Origin: JAJVID01 sp963743425
Lineage (GTDB): Bacteria; Acidobacteriota; Blastocatellia; RBC074
Assembly: GCA_963743425.1 (NCBI GenBank)
Contig: CAVUPU010000001.1
Coordinates: 310,001 to 374,000, forward strand
DNA length: 64,000 nucleotides
Reading direction: 5' to 3'
Below are positions 19,801 through 28,668 of the stretch, in pieces. The translations under genes and the position numbers were made by a program. The stretch's first letter is position 1. Every line of letters begins with the position of its first letter. The notes below the pieces were generated by a model. It saw only the letters and a program-made list of their open reading frames with translations, did no database searches and was not told where the DNA came from.

Positions 19801-20300
19801 GTTACTTTGCCGGTGTCGCTGGCGCCGGGCGTGAGCGCGACCAGATCATATGGGTTGCGCGTGAGCAGCGGCAACTGGATGATCTCCTTCTCGGTGACGG
19901 TGTGCGAGACTTCGCCGGTGGTTGTATTGATCGGCGCGCTCTCGTCAGTGATCGTCACCACATCCTGGACGGCGCCGACCTGCATCAGGAAGTCCAGGTT
20001 GTAGCGTTGGGCCACTTCAACCTTGATCTTCTGAACGGTTTTGCGGAAGCCTTGATTCTCGATCGCGATCTCGTAATTGCCGGCGATGATGTTCGCGAAT
20101 GTGAATAATCCGTCCGGAGTGGTTTCCGTCTCCTGCTTGACGTTGGTAGCTGTGTTGGTCAGTGTGACTTTCGCCCGCGAAATCAATGCGCTGGTGGTGT
20201 CAGACACGCGGCCTGTGATGGTGCCGAACTGTGTTTGAGCCATAGCGCTGATCCCAAGGCATAAACAGAGCAAAGCTGCTATATGAGCCAGTTTTCTCAT
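16866..20300 (-). CDS. Oar-like TonB-dependent receptor 1
   Basis: Outer-membrane receptor of 1144 residues. The signal peptide (about 1-21) ends at ISAMAQ. A carboxypeptidase-regulatory-like domain follows (GTITGRVSDTTSALISRAKV, about 25-105). The plug region holds SVNFMLDGGENNETFG and VVTNVITKSGTNSIHGSAYE; the barrel ends in the aromatic strand NIQLALRLTF typical of outer-membrane proteins. ATG 20300 is chosen over 20312 because GGAGG is six bases upstream. Such receptors are abundant in acidobacteria and take up glycans or peptides; the ligand is unknown. A 97-base piece of this gene (17725-17821) is repeated exactly at 23985-24081. Confidence 0.88.
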   Translation of the reverse strand: MRKLAHIAALLCLCLGISAMAQTQFGTITGRVSDTTSALISRAKVTLTNTATNVKQETETTPDGLFTFANIIAGNYEIAIENQGFRKTVQKIKVEVAQRYNLDFLMQVGAVQDVVTITDESAPINTTTGEVSHTVTEKEIIQLPLLTRNPYDLVALTPGASDTGKVTGDTRGLGLAVAGQRTSSVNFMLDGGENNETFGAGVGQTVPLDAVQEFRLQKNNMTAEFGRNAVVTNVITKSGTNSIHGSAYEFYRGAALSATPFDDNANGLPKSNFVRNQFGGSVGGPVIKDKTFFFGSFEGLRIRSATTSSFFVPTQDFFNAASTNARNFINAFGGLPQANDPNVFITAQQIVEVIEGGGPGSYAANPLLNAVTGDVIPASTVLFQRANLLAPIDAGAGDPSNTWLFTGRIDHRFSESTSLLGRYAFQDNDLFAGTNSLSPYPGFNTGQTNRNQNINLTLTHTFSPRFFSESRVIYNRLFNLQPLGDAPATTPCWQYRFFNTLPTGDISFPGYIPDSCGFAAIPFGGPQNIYQFYEGVTLSKGRHTIKAGGQYLHLRDNRTFGAFQSAFFRTDTMQGMINGGVDLIRAAIDPNNKVPGDIYNTAIDGPFRFPSFTRHFRYNELAFYGEDSIKLTPRFTLTAGLRWEYFGVLHSPENERFLDANLYLNEVGGDASNKTIFEQVRDARFRQTDQFYRPDYNDFSPRIGFAWDIFGNGRTVFRGGYGLFYDRNFGNAVFNAIQNPPNYAVVNLTPPPALPIMPNQFDTIIAAGGSTPITSSARMLDNDLRTAYSAQFNATLERDIGRGFIGSISYLGANGIKLYSLNDLNQLGSCVFLQQIDPTFPCDPAATDSTSRLNQTGLTGMNRRGNEGLSRYHAMTTEIRTRLLGATGLSLKGNYTWSRSIDNASSFFGDSPLEANFGFGFRNPYNPALDRASSTNDIRHRATISGVWELPFGKGRNGVTGQVFQGWNMTGILQAQTGGAFTVYDGSDSSCNASVTNFCHPVIIGAVPDRTGTEDINLPNTFNLYSGLQTTFLTLNDFCGGNPACTARTANLQPELLAPRNLFRTPGFWTFDFGLYKSFKLPREGLNLQFRSEFFNFFNHSNLFVNPNTNLFTGSDSPVTANKGLPPGGGKERRNIQLALRLTF

Positions 20301-20449
20301 TGATACCTCCATAAGGATTGTTTCTTAACGGGACAATTGTGAAGAAAGGGGATGTTGAAAGCCAAAAATGTAAAATGCGGCTTTTGCTTTTCAAGCAATC
20401 TTCATTCCGCCTCGTTTTATAAGATTGAGTTCGCTTAAAGTCAACCAAG

Positions 20450-23000
20450 TCAAATGGAGAGATCTGGCCACGGATGGAAAAAGAGGAATTGATGTCCGAA
20501 AATTCCAATGCCGTTCAGATTTCTGGATTTCGCGTGTGGTAGAGAACTCATAGTCACGTGACCAATTTTGGGGGCCGCTACATTCTCCGCGCCGCAAATT
20601 GCCCCGGCATCAGTCTGCGGACGCAGCCCCGGATCGATCGGTGTAGGCGCGGAGCCGAGATTGACCGCTCCTATGACCGCCTGCCGGCTCCCCGGTATGG
20701 CAGGGTCTATGTCAGAGATCGCCCTGATGCCAGCCACGATATTCGACCCGTTCGGAGCGCTTAATTGACTCACGTTGAAGTTCTTGTCGGTCTGGCTGTT
20801 TTCGCTGCCTGCGCGCACGTTTATATCAAGTGGGATCGGAGCCTCCAGGTACTTGGCGTAATTGGCGAAGACCTTGCCGCGGCCATTGCCGGTGAAGTCC
20901 CAGATAGCGCCGATACGCGGCTGCATGTTGCGGAAGGTCTGGTTGAGCTTGATGTACCCCGCGCCTTCGTTCCCATACGCTTGTTGATAGTCGAAGCGCA
21001 GGCCGCCATTAAGTTGGATATTGCGTGTCAACTTAAAATCGTTCTGCGCATAGAAACTCTCGACATTCGTGTATGTGTCCGCAATGTTCTTGAAGTCGCG
21101 GACACGCACACTCGCGAGTACCAGGAAGGGGTTGTTACGGGCCTCATCCGCCGTGATCGCACCTTGAATTGCGCCGACAAAACCGGCCTGTGCGGCGATC
21201 AATGCGGCGCGCGCAGCGGAGCTGGCGTCCGGGCAAACGATTTGATTGGTCCTGGTGGTGCAGACGCCAAAGCTATTGGTGATTCGGAAACCTGTCACCT
21301 GGTTGTTGCCGGCGCCACCTCTGAAAAACAGGTTATCCGGGTTGCTGAATGTCTGGGCCGGTCTCGCTCGAAACCGTGTTGATGTTATAGATGTTGCGGC
21401 TATATTCGAAACCGTACTTAAGCGTGTTACGCCCGAGGGTGTTCTGCAACCTGGCCGAGAACTCGAAGCGGTTGCGGTCCTGATTACTCACCAGTCCGAA
21501 TCCCTGGCGGATAAAGTTGCGCTGCAACGAACCGCCCGGAGAGTTGACGAAACTGATGAATCCGAGATTTAGATCATCTATAGTGCCTTCATCATTACCA
21601 TCACCATCACCATCCGTATTGATAAAGGAGAAAGGAGTCGTGGTTACCGGAGCGACTGTATTGTTCGCTCGCAAAATCGCAAAGTTATCGGTCACTTGCG
21701 CTATATCCGACACGCTCTGATTGGGGATAGTGTTGGCGCGTTGGATGTGCGCCCCGAACGCGAACTCGCCGATAAAGTTCGAAGAAAAGGTCGAATTTAA
21801 GCGCACTGCGTAGTTGTGGCCGCCGGTCTCGATCCTGCCCAGGAAGCTGTTCGGGTCGGCCCCGAAGCCGTTTCTGGCGTCTCTGTCTGCCGGAGCGCCG
21901 GTTTGCAGGAAGCCTTCCTGTTTGGTGAAATCGCCGAAGGTCGATACGGTCAGGATGTGCTTCTGGCTGATCCCGTATGTGACCTTGCCTGCGTAGAACG
22001 GAGTGGTGACCTTGTTATTCACTTCCTGCTGGAGCGTCTGCGTCAGGAGATGATTCTCGCGGCGCTGCGGGTTGAAGGCGCCGAAGAACCATAGCTTATC
22101 CTTCTTGATCGGCCCGCCCAGGTCGAATCCCGCGTCGAGTTCCGAAAACCCGTTCGTCGACGCGCCGGTGAAGGAGAAGTTCTTAGTCTCTCTGACGAAC
22201 TTCTGCGGGTTTCCGTAAAAGAAGCCGTCGCCGTGAAACTCGTTGCCGCCGCTCTTGGTGATGACGTTGAAGATGCCCCCGGTCGTCTTGCCGTACTCCG
22301 CGCCGTAAGCGCCGGTCTTGATCTCGACCTCTTGAATGAACTCGAAGGGGAGGTTCGCGCCGGAGCCGCCGAAGGCCGGGTCGGTGGTGCTGACGCCGTC
22401 CAGGATGTAGTTGTTCTCAGGGCCGGAGGCGCCGCCGACCGAAGGGTCACGGTCCCGCCCAGAAGCGTCGCGCAGGCCCGAACGCGAAGCGGTCGGCGCG
22501 ATCGTGTAGAGCGATTGCACGGTGCGCTGCGTCGGGAAGTTGGAGAACTGCTCGGTGGTGACGTTCGTTCCCGTCGTATTGTTGCTCAAGTCCACCTCGG
22601 CGGCGCCGGCTGTGATCTCGATGGTGGCGGAAGCTCCTTGAGGCCGCAACCTGATGTCGAGCGTAGACGTCTTCGAGAGGTTCACCTCAACGTCGGCCTG
22701 TTCGAACTTGGCAAAGCCACTGACGGCTTCGACTATAACCGCGTATTTCCCGGGAGGGAGATTCGCGAACCGGTAACGTCCTTGGCTGTCGCTGGTAGCG
22801 GTCTGGGCCCGAATCAGGTTCGGACTCGACACCTTGACGGTCGCTCCGGGCACGACAGCGCCGGCGGTATCAGTCACCGTGCCTTCAATCGTTCCCGTTG
22901 TCGCTGTCTGGGCAAAGACGCCCGTTGCGAGGAGCGACAGTATTACAAAGGCGGCGAGCAGAGATATTGCGCTAGCCTTGAATAGACCTGCTTGTTTCAT
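20450..23000 (-). pseudogene. Oar-like TonB-dependent receptor 2, frameshifted and 3'-truncated
   Basis: The N-terminal part has a signal peptide, a carboxypeptidase-like domain (GTIEGTVTDTAGAVVPGATV) and a plug with NYILDGVSTTDPAFGG and IFNVITKSGGNEFHGDGFFY. The frame breaks after SSETGP: the next expected residues, QTFSNPDNLFFRGG, are one frame over, explained by an extra base in the GGG run near 21355. The second part runs to about 20565 (GAICGAENVAAP), then turns into unrelated sequence and stops at 20450, so roughly the last quarter of the barrel is missing. ATG 23000 has GGAGG seven bases upstream. The gene cannot make a full barrel even if the frameshift is an error. Confidence 0.85.
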
Positions 23001-23384
23001 GATTAACCCTCCAATCGTCGAAGAGTCACTCGTCATCAGCCGAGCGGCTCGGATATATTTATCTCTTGAGTCGCCGCGTCAGGCGCCTCATCCATAGGAT
23101 TTGGTTCGTTAGTGCCGGAAAAACTAAATCTAAGAGAGCAGTGACTTGGAAACTCGAATCAAGAATCAATATGAATCAAATTGTGTTGATATAAAACTAC
23201 CGCCTGGATCGCTTTCCAACGCTTAATTAAGACGCAAGTGTTATTCCAGCGCTCCGGGTCAAAGAGAAATTTCAATCGCGCAAGATCATGCATAGCCTCG
23301 AAGTTTCAACCTTCGGGACATATGTCCGAGACTATGAATTACTTTCCAGATTTTTGTAGATCGGGCGCGATCATCTCTCGCTAT

Positions 23385-23860
23385 TATTGAGTTTCAGATA
23401 AATAAGTTTACAAGGACCACGTAGGAAGCTCGTAAAATCAGGCTCCATTGAAGTTTCTTGTAAACTCTATTGACTATCAGTCAATAGATCAAACGACCCG
23501 ATATTTGATCCCTGTTCTGCGCTGATCACTTCAGCAAGCACTGTGCCGCGCGGCTCAACCGTCAATTTGTTGAACTTAGCGAGACAGAGGGCGTCCGAAT
23601 GGGTGAATTCACGAGATTGAATGAAAAAGCGCCTATTGCGCTGAGTGATTATGCGCAGTTCTGGGTCACGCCCTGCAAGCGCGGCCTGGCCTCACTCTGT
23701 ACGGTCACCAAGCTTGAAACCCGCCCGATGGAAGTAAGTTGGCGACAGGTCAGGCTCTTTAGTAACTTGGCAAAGCCACTGATCCGCTGCTGTCGTATTT
23801 CTGCGATCATGTCTGGAGCGGCGTTACACATTCGTAAACTTATTTATCTGAAACTCAATA
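23385..23860. repeat. 476-base segment bounded by perfect 27-base inverted repeats
   Basis: Bases 23385-23411 and 23834-23860 are exact reverse complements. The interior has no convincing gene. It holds a 9-base palindrome (CTATTGACT-ATC-AGTCAATAG, 23467-23487) and a 19-base match to receptor 2 (AACTTGGCAAAGCCACTGA). The bounds resemble terminal inverted repeats of a MITE, but no transposase or target duplication is visible; local inverted duplication is the alternative. Confidence 0.55.
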
Positions 23861-23984
23861 GAAGGTCGGCAATCCTAAGCCATTGATTGAGGATGGTTTC
23901 CCTGTTCAGGCGGAGAGGAGCGATAGGTTATTTATGGCCTGCATGTCAAAAAATTGCCGTCTGAAAGCCCGTGAAAAGAATAGC

Positions 23985-24081
23985 GTCAGGCCGGTCTGGT
24001 TCAAGCGACTGGTACTGTCCGTCGCCGCTGGATCGCATGGGAAGGTGGGATCGATCTGCTGCAAAAACACGCAGCTTCCCA
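23985..24081. repeat. Exact 97-base copy of part of receptor gene 1
   Basis: This stretch is identical to 17725-17821 inside receptor 1 and then diverges abruptly on both sides. On its right it is fused to the start of a TnpB-like frame. Perfect identity points to a recent duplication or gene-conversion event in the region between receptors. Confidence 0.85.
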
Positions 24082-24201
24082 GGTGTTGCATGCGCGATTG
24101 AACTCCTCCATGGCGCCCTTGAGTTCTTTGCCGGCGCCGGCGGCTAAGACCAATTTGGCCTTTATCGACAGGTGAACACCCATCTGCGCAATATGCCACA
24201 A
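24082..24201 (-). pseudogene. N-terminal fragment of a TnpB-like gene
   Basis: The minus-strand frame from ATG 24201 reads MWHIAQMGVHLSIKAKLVLA and then GKELKGAMEEFNRACN, which resembles the start of TnpB proteins (lysine-rich strand followed by a helix ending FNxACN). After about 39 residues it runs into the copied receptor fragment. It is a relic; the assignment rests on a short stretch. Confidence 0.5.
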
Positions 24202-24296
24202 TTGTTATACTTGAGAAAGGGGCCGCGCATTCCTCTCCAACCAAAACGAAGCGTTTATGGGTGGAGTATCCTGCGCGAAGAAAGATGAAACAAAAA

Positions 24297-24324
24297 TGAG
24301 GCGGCAAGTAGAACTGCCGCCTCA
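24297..24324 (-). terminator. Rho-independent terminator of receptor gene 3
   Basis: On the minus strand TGAGGCGGCA pairs with TGCCGCCTCA across an 8-base loop, followed directly by ATTTTTG. It lies 46 bases beyond the receptor 3 stop, a textbook intrinsic terminator. Confidence 0.8.
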
Positions 24325-24370
24325 CAACATTGTGTCTTTCATCAAATGGTGATGAATGGTCGCTCAGCAA

Positions 24371-27300
24371 TTAGAAGCGAAGCCGCAGCGCCATTTGAAT
24401 CACGCGCGGGTTGCTGGTGAAGACCTCGTCCGGCGTGTTGAAAGAGCCCCGGCCGACCGTGTTGATATCCGACACGCCCGTCGTATCAGTGGGGATGACG
24501 GCATTGGGCGAGCCGGGAATATACTGCGGATGGTTGAAGGCGTTGAAGAAGTCCACGCGGAACTGAAACTTCAAGCTTTCGGTCAGCGCGAAGTTCTTGT
24601 AGACCGAGAAGTCGAGATTCTCGATGCCAGGCAATTGCAGGGTGTTGCGCGCCGAAGTCGTAATAGCCCCACGACCGGCCTGAATGTACTCGGCGTTCGG
24701 ATTGACCGCCAAATAGCCCACGGTTCTCTCCGCCGCAGTTTGAGCGCACGAACCGTCCTCGTTAAATGCAAGGCAGGTCTTCATCAAGGCGGTCACTGTG
24801 CTCGCCGTGCCCCGGACTCCGCTCGAATTCCGGATGGTACGGTCAGCGGCGGCGTCGCCGTTCAGGTTGGAGTCAATCCCGCTGAGCACGGTAGCTCGCT
24901 GGCCCGCCTCGAAGCTCAGTGTGCCGGCAAAGTTGAATCCGCCCAGCAAGGCGCGCGTCAACCTGCCCGATTGTTTGAAGAACGGCAGCTCATAGAGGCC
25001 GGAGAAGACAAAGCGATGACGGCGATCGAGCGCCGAATCGGCCTTCTCCGCCCGCAGATTTTGGAAGTCCTCGACGCGGCGCGGCGAGAGCACAGTAGAA
25101 AAGACCTCGGCCGTCGTGTCGTCAATTAAGTGACTCCACGTATAAGCCGCCGAAGCCTGAATGCCGCTCGCTAAGCGGCGGGTCAACTGCGTCGAGAAGC
25201 CGTGATAACTCGAATTGCCGTTCGACAGGAAGCCGATGACGGCCGCGCCACCGAACCCGCCCGCGCCAAAGCGCGGTACGATGTTCGAGCGGGAGTCGAT
25301 TTGCGACAGGGTCAGCGGCATCGCATCTATCTGCGCCTGCGTGGGAGCGGATAGTAAAGTCGGTAGGCCGCCCAACGCTGGCGTTACCTTGGGTTGAATG
25401 TTGATACGGTTTTGGGTGAGCAAGTGGACGCCTCGCGTGCCCAGGTAGCGCATCTCAAGCGACCAGTCCTTCAGGAATTGACGCTGGAGACTGAGGGTGT
25501 ATGTGATGGAATACGGCACTTCCTGATCGGGAATGAAGGCCGACGTAACCGATCGCGCTACCGCCGGGTCGGTGATGCCGCTGACCGGAGTGTTGGGAAT
25601 ACCGCCGTTAGACAGAAACTGTGGCGTGAAGTCGTTGACGTCGGTGTCAACCGTCTGATTGGCCTGCGGCGGCAGCGCCAGGATATAGAGGTTGTCGAAG
25701 ATGTAATCGTACCCCATCGAGAAGCCGGCGCGGATCGAGCTTTGGCCGCTCGAACCAAAGACGCGTCCCAACAGGCCGTTGCTGAAATTGGGCGACCAGG
25801 CGATGCCGAGCTTCGGCGCGAAGTTCGCCTTCTGTTCTCTCGGCTCCCTGAATTCGATCAGGCCCGGAACCGAGGAAAGCGAGTTCAGCGCCTGCAGATT
25901 CGCGCCGGTCGGAACATCCTGGTACGAATAATTCAGTCCCAGGTTGAGGGTCAGGTTCGGGCGAATGCGCCAGTCGTCCTGGATGTACGGGAAGAAGAGC
26001 TTCTGGTTGCCGTAGTAGGGCGAGGCGCCAACGGTGCGCTCGCCCAGGAAGTCCGGACTGAGATCGCGCAGGAAGAAATCCGTCGCGGTGTACTGGTAAT
26101 CGCCGCGCTCGCGCTGCACAAATGATTGCGGCGAGATAATGTTGCGGAAATCAACGCCGAACTTCAGCGAATGGTTGCCGATAAAGTAGGTCGTGTTGTT
26201 GACCAACTGATAGTTGTTCTCGATGCCGAATTGCGGGAAATTGCCGTTAGGCCCGATGTTGAAGCCCAGATCCAACAAGCCAATGTTGGGAAAGGTATCG
26301 AGACCGGGGAACGAAAGGCCGTCCGGTACCGGGAATCTTTGTACGCTGCGGCGATAAGCCAGCCGCGTCTCGTTGGTCAGCTTTGCCGTAAAAGTATGCA
26401 AAAGCGTGTAGGAGAAGAGCCGGTTCTCGATCGGCGTCTGCACGAAGAAGGCCGGAATGAATGCGCCCGTGTCAATGGCCTTGAAATTGTTGTGGATGAA
26501 GCGGGCGCGGTGTTGCGTCTTCTCGTTCTGCGAGAAGTTGATGTTGATTACGAAGTTTTTGTTGGTGGTGAAATTCGGGGCCGCGAAGTTGAGGTTCCCA
26601 ACCGGGATGCTCACGAAGTTATCATTCGGGCAGACGCCCCCGGTCGGAACCACCGCACAAACATCAATCGTGCCGGCATCCGCCGCCGGCGCCACCGGCA
26701 CAAACTGCGTGAATATGCCGATGTTGGTGGTTGAGATACCCGGCAGCGTGCGAATCGTCGCAAGCCCTGCCGCCGTAGGCGCCGTCAAGCCGCCGGCCGA
26801 AGCCGCATCGCCGGTCTGGATTCTTTCGTAAGACGTGAAAAAGAAGAGTTTGTCTTTGAAGATCGGGCCGCCGACATTGCCGCCGAATCGCCCAAAGTCC
26901 GAACGCGGGATGAAATCATCTTCCCGGCCCGGGATCCGCTCACGAATCACGCCAGCTCTTTTCTGCAAATTGTCGAGGGAGTTGAGGAAGCGGTTCTGGA
27001 AAAACGAGTAGCCCGTGCCGTGAAACTGATTGGTGCCGGTCTTGGTCACGGTGACGAACTGCCCGCCGTTCGAGCGTCCGAACTCGGCGGAGAATTGATT
27101 GGCGAGCAGCGAGAACTCAGAGACGGTTTCAGGTGAGACGTAAAGCTGTGGCCCGGTCACCGACTTATCGTTGTTGTCCACGCCATCCACCACGAAGTTG
27201 TTATTGCGCGGACGCTGTCCTCCGACCGAACCACCGGTGCCGACGCCGACTCCGCCACTGCTGGAAACGTTCGGCGCGATCAAAGCCAGGTTGTTCACGC

Positions 27301-27790
27301 CGCCTCCGAAGGCGCCGCCGATGTTGGTCTGCGCTAGTTCCACGGCCTGCCGCTCGTTGAAGCCCTTCGAGAGTGTGGTCGTGGTCGTATCCACCAGTTC
27401 TGTTCCTCCGGCGGAAATTTCCACCACCTCATTCGTGCCACCAATTTGCGCTTGCGCTGTAACGTCTGTCGTCTGGTTCAACTCCACTCGGACATCATTG
27501 ATGGTCAACTTTTTGAAGCCCGAGGTTTCCACAGTCAAGATGTATTCACCGGGAAGCAGATCGTTGAATTGATACTCACCCTGTCCGGAAGACTGGGAGG
27601 TGGCTGATACGTTGGTGTTTTTGTTGGTAATGGTCACTTTGGCGCCGGCGATCACGGCGCCAGTCGGGTCTTGCACGATTCCACGAACTTTCCCTGTCGT
27701 CACCTGAGCCTGTATGGATACCAAACAGGCCAGAACAACTATGCCCAGCCCGATGACTTGCGATAATCGTCGAAAAACAGCTTTTGTCAT
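24371..27790 (-). CDS. Oar-like TonB-dependent receptor 3
   Basis: Outer-membrane receptor of 1139 residues with a signal peptide (about 1-29, ending VSIQAQ). A carboxypeptidase-like domain follows (GKVRGIVQDPTGAVIAGAKV). The plug has NNNFVVDGVDNNDKSV and GGQFVTVTKTGTNQFHGTGY. The barrel ends in VIQMALRLRF, a proper outer-membrane C-terminal strand. It is full length and intact, unlike receptor 2. AAAGGATG lies before the ATG. An intrinsic terminator follows. Ligand unknown; probably a nutrient or glycan receptor. Confidence 0.88.
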   Translation of the reverse strand: MTKAVFRRLSQVIGLGIVVLACLVSIQAQVTTGKVRGIVQDPTGAVIAGAKVTITNKNTNVSATSQSSGQGEYQFNDLLPGEYILTVETSGFKKLTINDVRVELNQTTDVTAQAQIGGTNEVVEISAGGTELVDTTTTTLSKGFNERQAVELAQTNIGGAFGGGVNNLALIAPNVSSSGGVGVGTGGSVGGQRPRNNNFVVDGVDNNDKSVTGPQLYVSPETVSEFSLLANQFSAEFGRSNGGQFVTVTKTGTNQFHGTGYSFFQNRFLNSLDNLQKRAGVIRERIPGREDDFIPRSDFGRFGGNVGGPIFKDKLFFFTSYERIQTGDAASAGGLTAPTAAGLATIRTLPGISTTNIGIFTQFVPVAPAADAGTIDVCAVVPTGGVCPNDNFVSIPVGNLNFAAPNFTTNKNFVININFSQNEKTQHRARFIHNNFKAIDTGAFIPAFFVQTPIENRLFSYTLLHTFTAKLTNETRLAYRRSVQRFPVPDGLSFPGLDTFPNIGLLDLGFNIGPNGNFPQFGIENNYQLVNNTTYFIGNHSLKFGVDFRNIISPQSFVQRERGDYQYTATDFFLRDLSPDFLGERTVGASPYYGNQKLFFPYIQDDWRIRPNLTLNLGLNYSYQDVPTGANLQALNSLSSVPGLIEFREPREQKANFAPKLGIAWSPNFSNGLLGRVFGSSGQSSIRAGFSMGYDYIFDNLYILALPPQANQTVDTDVNDFTPQFLSNGGIPNTPVSGITDPAVARSVTSAFIPDQEVPYSITYTLSLQRQFLKDWSLEMRYLGTRGVHLLTQNRINIQPKVTPALGGLPTLLSAPTQAQIDAMPLTLSQIDSRSNIVPRFGAGGFGGAAVIGFLSNGNSSYHGFSTQLTRRLASGIQASAAYTWSHLIDDTTAEVFSTVLSPRRVEDFQNLRAEKADSALDRRHRFVFSGLYELPFFKQSGRLTRALLGGFNFAGTLSFEAGQRATVLSGIDSNLNGDAAADRTIRNSSGVRGTASTVTALMKTCLAFNEDGSCAQTAAERTVGYLAVNPNAEYIQAGRGAITTSARNTLQLPGIENLDFSVYKNFALTESLKFQFRVDFFNAFNHPQYIPGSPNAVIPTDTTGVSDINTVGRGSFNTPDEVFTSNPRVIQMALRLRF

Positions 27791-28209
27791 TTAAGTTACA
27801 TCCTTTCTGATTTTGTCTGATTTTGGCATTCGCGGCTGGTAAACCCACGTCGCCGCATATGGTCTTCCAGCCTAGCTTACTTGTGATATGATTTGTAAAG
27901 ACTGCAAAAAATTGGATTGTGCCCACAGTTTGGAAGTTACTCCAAGACTACAAATTTATGCAATCATTATTCCAGTTTATGGACAATCTTTCTGTGAGGC
28001 TGAACTGTCGGGAAGTAGTATGGTTAGCCTGTGCATTTGGGACAATATATGGGTTGTTGTCGAATGATCGTTCAGAAAACTGCACGAAAATTCAGATTCT
28101 CGGATTCCATTCCATTGCTATGTCGAATATTCGACTCTCACCGGATTCAATCAAGATGGTCTTTTAATGAAAGCGCTCGCGCTCTCTTGGCAGTCGGCGC
28201 TTATGTCTT
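27791..28209. other. Intergenic stretch without a supported gene
   Basis: This region upstream of receptor 3 is relatively AT-rich and has only short open frames without recognisable motifs or ribosome sites. It should contain the receptor 3 promoter, but I see no convincing -35/-10 pair. Confidence 0.4.
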
Positions 28210-28463
28210 TTACTGTTTAGCCTCCAAAAGCTGCTTGACGAAATCAGTGTGCCCGGATGAAGCCAGCCCTTGTTGCAGGACGGGCAGGACCTTCACCATA
28301 TCGTCCTTCAGCAGCGCCTTGACATCGAGCCTGAGTCCGGGAAAGGTTCGACTGCGAATGACGCCGTCTTCATCGGGGCTCAGTGAAACGTTCTGAAAAT
28401 TTCTCTTGGCCTGAAATTGCCCGTAAGTATAGCGCTTTGGCCCGCGTTTATCGTAGACTTAGC
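28210..28463 (-). pseudogene. C-terminal remnant of a Uma2-family (DUF820) endonuclease-like gene
   Basis: The minus-strand frame reads VYDKRGPKRYTYGQF, SPDEDGVIRSRTFPGL, RLDVKALLKDDMVKVLPVLQ and QGLASSGHTDFVKQLLEAKQ before a stop. This is the usual end of Uma2 proteins (a proline-glycine-leucine turn, then an ALL..D helix and an ASxxHxxFV helix). A stop precedes the segment and the nuclease core is absent, so only the tail is left. A run of nine C residues lies just beyond it at 28520-28528. Confidence 0.6.
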
Positions 28464-28668
28464 GCGCGATTCGCAGCGGCGCGCGGCGCGGAAGTCGCGG
28501 GAGAACAGGATCGGCGATACCCCCCCCCGTTTTGATCCATCCCCAAATTCATGTATTGTAGCTAATTCTTGAATCTTACGTCATCTTTTGCTATTGGTTG
28601 CCTTCTACAGCAAAGCAATTGTGCTATAAAATCAGCGAAGCGGCGATCAAAGCCCCACAGGAAATCGC

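Noticed and set aside
23599..23886. 95-codon frame inside the inverted-repeat segment
   Set aside because: It ends in the repeat arm, has no ribosome site and shows no family motif.
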